Shown here piece after piece: positions 59,793-64,000 of a stretch of DNA of 64,000 nt. Below the pieces are notes generated by a model. The model ran no database searches, was not told where the DNA came from, and saw only the letters and a list, made by a program, of their open reading frames with translations. The stretch is from Artocarpus heterophyllus (taxonomy: Eukaryota > Streptophyta > Magnoliopsida > Rosales > Moraceae). The position numbers and the translations under genes were made by a program. Position 1 is the first letter of the stretch, and each line of letters opens with the position of its first letter. Location of the stretch: positions 20,917,460 to 20,981,459 of the forward strand of contig CM046341.1 in NCBI GenBank assembly GCA_025403435.1, given 5' to 3'.

Positions 59793-61176
59793 GGCTAGAC
59801 TGGTAGCTAAGGGTTATACGCAAAAGGCAGGAATCGATTATGAGGAAACCTTTTCGCCTGTAGCCATGCTTAAGTCCATCCGGATTCTCTTGTCCATAGC
59901 TGCCGCTCTCGACTACGAGATTTGGCAGATGGATGTCAAGATGGCTTTTCTGAATGGCTATCTTGATGAGTCCATTTATATGGAACAGCCAGACGGGTTC
60001 AAGGTCGCGGGTCAAGAGGGTAAGGTTTGTAAGCTGCTAAAGTCAATTTATGGACTTAAGCAGGCTTCTCGTTCTTGGAACATAAGATTTGATCAAGTGA
60101 TCAAGACTTATGGGTTCTCACAAAATGTGGATGAACCATGTGTTTATAAACACATTAAGAATGGGAAGGTGGTTTTTCTACTACTCTATGTAGATGACAT
60201 TCTGCTAATTGGCAATGACGTTGGGGCATTGTCATCGGTCAAATTATGGTTGACCAAGCAGTTTGACATGAAGGACTTAGGTGAGGCTAATTTTGTTCTT
60301 GGTATCCAGATCTTTCGAGATAGGAAGAACAAAATGATAGCTTTGTCACAGGCCGGCTACATAGATAAAATTCTCAGGAGGTTTGCAATGCAGGATTCCA
60401 AGAAAGGTGGGCAACCATCTAGGTCTGAAATTACTCTTTCTAAGAAAGACTCTCCAAAGTCTTATGAAGAAAGAGAATACATGAAGAAGGTACCTTATGC
60501 TTCGGCAGTGGGTAGTCTCATGTATGCCATGCTTTGCACTAGACCAGATATTAGCTATGCGGTCGGGATTGTGAGTCAATTTCAGGCGGATCCAGGACCA
60601 AACCATTGGGTTGCGGTAAAGCATATTTTCAAGTACCTGAGAAGGACTCGAGGGTATATGCTTGTGTATTCGGGTGAGGATTTAACTCCTCTAGGATACA
60701 CTGATTTGGATTTTCAATCCTGCCTGGATTCTAGGAAATCGACTTCGGGGTTTGTGTTTACTCTAGGTGGCGGTGCCATCAGTTGGAGAAGTGCGAAGCA
60801 AGATTGCACTTCGGATTCAATGATGGAGGCCGAGTATGTGGCGGCTAGTGATGCTTCGAAAGAAGCAGTGTGGCTCCGCAAGTTCCTTGGGGATCTTGAG
60901 GTAGTTCCTGGTATGGATAAGGCGGTATCACTGTACTGTGATAACAGTGCGGCGGCAGCTAATGCTAAGGAACCAAGATTTCACAAGAAGAGTAAGCATA
61001 TTGATCGGAAGTATCATGTGATAAAGGACTTCGTTGAGAGCGGGCATGTCACGGTGTGCAAGTTCGCGTTAGACGACAATTTAGTTGATCCATTCACGAA
61101 GACACTTACTGGGAGAGTCTTTGAGAGGCATGTGGAAGCTATGGGGATGCGAAATTTGCAGTATTTACTCACTTAG
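59793..61176 (+). pseudogene. Copia D pol, second part: RT and RNase H
   Basis: The frame open from 59770 continues reverse transcriptase ([20 protein letters not shown], then [11 protein letters not shown] near 60190 with intact YVDD, and [16 protein letters not shown] near 60530) and RNase H ([28 protein letters not shown]), ending LQYLLT then TAG-free stop at 61174-61176. It has no internal break. It is separated from the integrase part only by the single-base shift near 59788. Confidence 0.92.
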
Positions 61177-61177
61177 T

Positions 61178-61190
61178 GCAAGTGGGAGAT
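61178..61190 (+). other. Polypurine tract of copia D
   Basis: GCAAGTGGGAGAT directly before the 3' LTR; the purine run AAGTGGGAGA serves as plus-strand primer. It overlaps nothing coding, in contrast to gypsy E. Confidence 0.88.
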
Positions 61191-62627
61191 TGTTAGACAT
61201 GTATGCTCTAAGGAGTAAAAATGTAATACGTTTTTGGAGACATTTTTATCAATAAAGAATTTATTCATTTATATATACCAAATATTGTCCTCTTTACGTT
61301 CATATTTGTTGAATGTATGATAAGCAAACAGTAGTCTGAGACTGTCAGTCTAAACCTTAAGAATTGGGCATATGATGGGATGATTATGCGGAAGACACAA
61401 TTCATTAGGGTGATGGTCTAAAACATATGATCCGCAATCGAGGGAATAAAGTTGGGCGCTTTATTCATGTAAAGATTGTTATGTTGTCTATATCCCTTTC
61501 GGGAGATGGTTTGTCTTAGGCCATCGGAGTTGGACTCCGTGAATAGAAACATTGGTGTGTTGTCATAGTTGACGATGTGTTGGATCGGGACATAAAGTGA
61601 ATTGATTTGGATTAATAATTCTGTCTTGGCAAATCGATTCACTTTAGACAATCATTTGTATTGTATCTTAATCCTGAGATGAATAATAGGCCCGTTGTCT
61701 TGACTTGTGTCTTTTGATGTACCAATGGGTGACTCCCACATTTCTATAGTGGCATGCATGCCGGTACGTTGGAGGCATGACTCTTGATAGCGTAGACTTG
61801 TTATTCATAGATATGGAATCCATAGCTCCTCTTTAGGAGTAATGATATCCTCTTATATGCGTTGTCCTGTAATTGGAAAACTGGAGCGCTCAACCATTTG
61901 GATACGTAGGTGTAACCGAATGGTATACTATCTTTGGATGGTAAGTTTTCTAATGGTGAGACAATGGAAAGTAAGATAAAAATAATCAGGAAGGTAAGAC
62001 AGAACTTGTCCTTAAGCCGATTATGGATGATCCTATAGGGATGCGATACACTATGATATGTCATGGAGACTTAGCTACACGAGCTTCGTAATTCTATAAA
62101 GTTCGAGAGTGCAGCTCGAAGCTTTTAGTGGAGTAGCATTGGAGTTGATAATTGTGAAATGTATATCTGGGATATTAGGGTTTCATAATTATCATGAGCT
62201 TGAACTTTATAGGTCCATTTTAGGTCCCCTTTGCTAGCTCACAAAATCCTGTAACGACACGACGTGTTTTTCCAATAATTGGTGACTTATGTCGGATTTA
62301 TCAGATTGGTTTAAAATTTATAAGAATCAAATAATTCATGTCTGTTTATCGGTTGAATTAATTATGTAAGAAAATTAGTTCAAGATGAACTTGTTGAATT
62401 ATTGCGTTCGGATAATTCTTGTCTGTTTATCGGTTGTTTTAATTTTGGACAATTAGAACAAGATAAACTTGTAGAATTATTATGAATTGATTTATTTTCT
62501 TAGAGATTATCTTGATAAAGTTTGTTTTGATCAGATATCTTTTCTATTGGGCTATTTGAATCAAAACTGAGACTTTATCCTTTAGAATCTCGGGTGGAAA
62601 ATAAAAGATTCGCGGAGATTTTTTCTC

Positions 62628-62718
62628 GACAGTTCGGCCTGCCGGATGACGTGTTTGGCCTGCCGAACTGGCCTGTTCGGCCTGCCTATCAGAAAGTTCG
62701 GCCTGCCGACCGAAGACA
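62628..62718 (+). repeat. Near-palindrome cluster in the 3' LTR of D
   Basis: Units AGTTCGGCCTGCCGGA, GTTTGGCCTGCCGAACTGG, GTTCGGCCTGCC and GTTCGGCCTGCCGACCGA within 91 bases, ending about 110 bases before the TATA box. Confidence 0.88.
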
Positions 62719-62828
62719 GTTAAGATTACGCGTTTTCACGCGTATCTTATCTAATATTGATTCGAACTTGATTCTGTTTCGAATTTTTGAGACCTAATCT
62801 GATATGAACTGACCCTAGGACCAATAGG

Positions 62829-62836
62829 TATAAAAA
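62829..62836 (+). promoter_or_regulatory. TATA box of the 3' LTR of D
   Basis: TATAAAAA in GGTATAAAAAGGGAG. Being in the 3' LTR it would drive transcription outward into copia G sequence. Confidence 0.65.
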
Positions 62837-63236
62837 GGGAGTGAGTCTAATGATTTACTCAGATCAATTTGAGAGATTAAGAGTGATACTCTTCTAGTGA
62901 GCATCTGAAAACTCCCTGAGAGCTTTTGTTCACAAATCACGAACACTAGCTTTGGGTTCTCTCTATTGGTTGGAAGGAGAGTCACCGGTGGAAGAGTTGT
63001 ACGTGTGAGCCCACACTCACTCCAGTTGTGGATAGAAAATAGCAAAGAAGACCAGTTGGTTGAGGCTCTTTTGGAACGTTACTTCTCTACACAGGTCGCA
63101 GAGGTTCTTCGACACACTGAGGTTAGTAAGATCTGTTTAATTTATACATATAACATGTCAAACTTGTGTTTTGGAAATTACTCTGATGAAAAAATGTTTT
63201 AAAATTCCGCTGCAGCACTTTGTTTCCAACAAAGAC

Positions 63237-63685
63237 TTGGATTGCTAAATATAGGTTCTGCCAAAGCAGGGTGTGTTCAGCCATCTAGGTAAGACAAGAT
63301 GGATAATAGTGATATCCATATGCTTGAAATGGTTAGACTTAACTAGGTTATCAAAATGGTTTTGGATCTAGGGCATTGATGGGATTTTAATTAGACGGGA
63401 CATGTGATGTCAAATCCCATGTTTATCCAAGAGTTACATAAGATGTAATTGGTAAAGTGTTACCTACCTAAATAACCATACTTTAGGTGATGAACCAAAG
63501 CTTACTTAAAGTGAGGTGAAATATGGATCTTGGCCCACTAAAATTACAATTGTTGTGATTGCTAAATTAATATTGAGGGTTATTAATTTGATAAAATTAG
63601 TGGGATTTAAATTATGCCTCATTAAAAATTGTTTAATAAAATGGCATCAAACAATTGAGAATTGTGCATATATTTGTTGTAGATA
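63237..63685 (+). other. Leader of copia G, second part
   Basis: Continues 53522 after element D. Contains GCCAAAGCAGGGTGTGTTCAG and ends just before the gag ATG. Non-coding. Confidence 0.78.
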
Positions 63686-64000
63686 ATGGCATCAAACACC
63701 ACATCTAACTTGTCACTGAGAATGATCCTTGAGAAGGATAAGCTCAATGGGACTAATTTCCTTGACTGGCAGAGAAACTTGAGAATTGTTCTTAAGCAAG
63801 AGAGGAAGGAATATGTCCTTGATTATCCCTGATGAACCAGCTGCTAATGCTCCTAGAGCTCAAAAGGATGCTCATAGTAAGCATCTTAATGACTCTGTTG
63901 ATGTCACTTGCCTCATGCTTGGAAGAATGGAATCAGAGCTTCAGAAGCAACTGATGGAAATGGAGGCTTATACCATGTTAGGCCATCTCAAGGAAATGTT
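63686..64000 (+). pseudogene. Copia G gag, partial at the window edge, frameshifted
   Basis: ATG at 63686 gives MASNTTSNLSLRMILEKDKL and then NGTNFLDWQRNLRIVLKQE, a typical UBN2 Gag start. After VLDYP a TGA at 63830-63832 ends the frame, while the sequence continues as Gag in another frame (DEPAANAPRAQKDAH, then LNDSVDVTCLMLGRMESELQ), so a base or two was lost near 63828. The gene runs off the right end of the window. Confidence 0.85.

Larger units (their letters stand above)
53523..63231 (+). mobile_element. Copia element D, family 1, nearly intact
   Basis: A 9.7-kb complete copia between AAGAC duplications (53518-53522 and 63232-63236), inserted in the leader of copia G. 5' LTR 53523-55551, PBS 55553-55566, 1.66-kb leader, gag-pol 57223-61176, polypurine tract, 3' LTR 61191-63231. 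All domains are present in copia order (protease, integrase, RT, RNase H), but the frame has two single-base shifts and two stops, so it could move only with help from another copy. Confidence 0.93.
61191..63231 (+). mobile_element. 3' LTR of copia D
   Basis: 2,041 bp, TGTTAGACATGTATGCTC to TTTGTTTCCAACA, followed by the AAGAC duplication. Contains a sharp near-palindrome cluster (62628-62718) and TATAAAAA at 62829-62836. Confidence 0.93.

Overview
The window looks like nuclear DNA of a eudicot plant. It is AT-rich and holds one intron-split plant transcription-factor gene. Most of the rest is LTR retrotransposons (Ty1/copia and Ty3/gypsy), several inserted one inside another, with tRNA-Met-type primer-binding sites, 5-bp target duplications and small Tourist-like MITEs. 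I see no bacterial-style operon, CRISPR array, rRNA or tRNA gene.

Layout. (1) 1-2428: the 5' part of an old minus-strand copia element (C0), with decayed gag, leader, PBS and 5' LTR; the rest lies left of the window. (2) 3259-9925, minus strand: a bHLH128-like transcription factor gene that I could splice from exon to exon. Its introns carry two MITEs and a long-TIR element. Exon 2 has a reading-frame problem that is either a 59-nt cryptic intron or two 1-nt insertions. (3) 10766-42588: a nested retrotransposon block. A 5'-truncated plus-strand copia (C1, family 1) has its LTR split by a minus-strand copia of the same family (A, 13131-41427, TSD TTTGG). A is split twice. In its pol sits a minus-strand gypsy element (E, 17910-26713, TSD GCTTC), and in its leader sits a second copia family (B, 27737-37816, TSD TCATA). 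E's 3' LTR is itself split by a solo family-1 LTR (F, 18026-20059). (4) 42589-51070: AT-rich intergenic DNA with two MITEs, a tandem duplication, and a 2.15-kb solo LTR (46108-48262, TSD CAAGC) inserted in one copy of that duplication. (5) 51071-64000: the 5' LTR, leader and start of gag of another copia (G), whose leader is split by a nearly intact family-1 copia (D, 53523-63231, TSD AAGAC).

How the parts relate. The flanking duplications let the insertion order be read from the sequence: C1, then A, then B and E, then F inside E; and G before D. E is young: its two 799-bp LTRs differ at about five positions by eye, and its single gag-pol frame is open apart from one amber codon near the N-terminus. 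The last 77 or so codons of that frame lie inside the 3' LTR, which together with the TGATGA... LTR start suggests the CRM (centromeric) chromovirus lineage. D is also fairly young but has two frameshifts and two in-frame stops. The most unusual non-coding signal is a cluster of near-palindromic CGG-N4-CCG units in both the LTR and the 5' leader of family 1. It is sharp in young copies and eroded in old ones.

Limits. Exon borders, LTR ends and TSDs were read by eye. Lineage names within copia are left open, and no similarity search was run.
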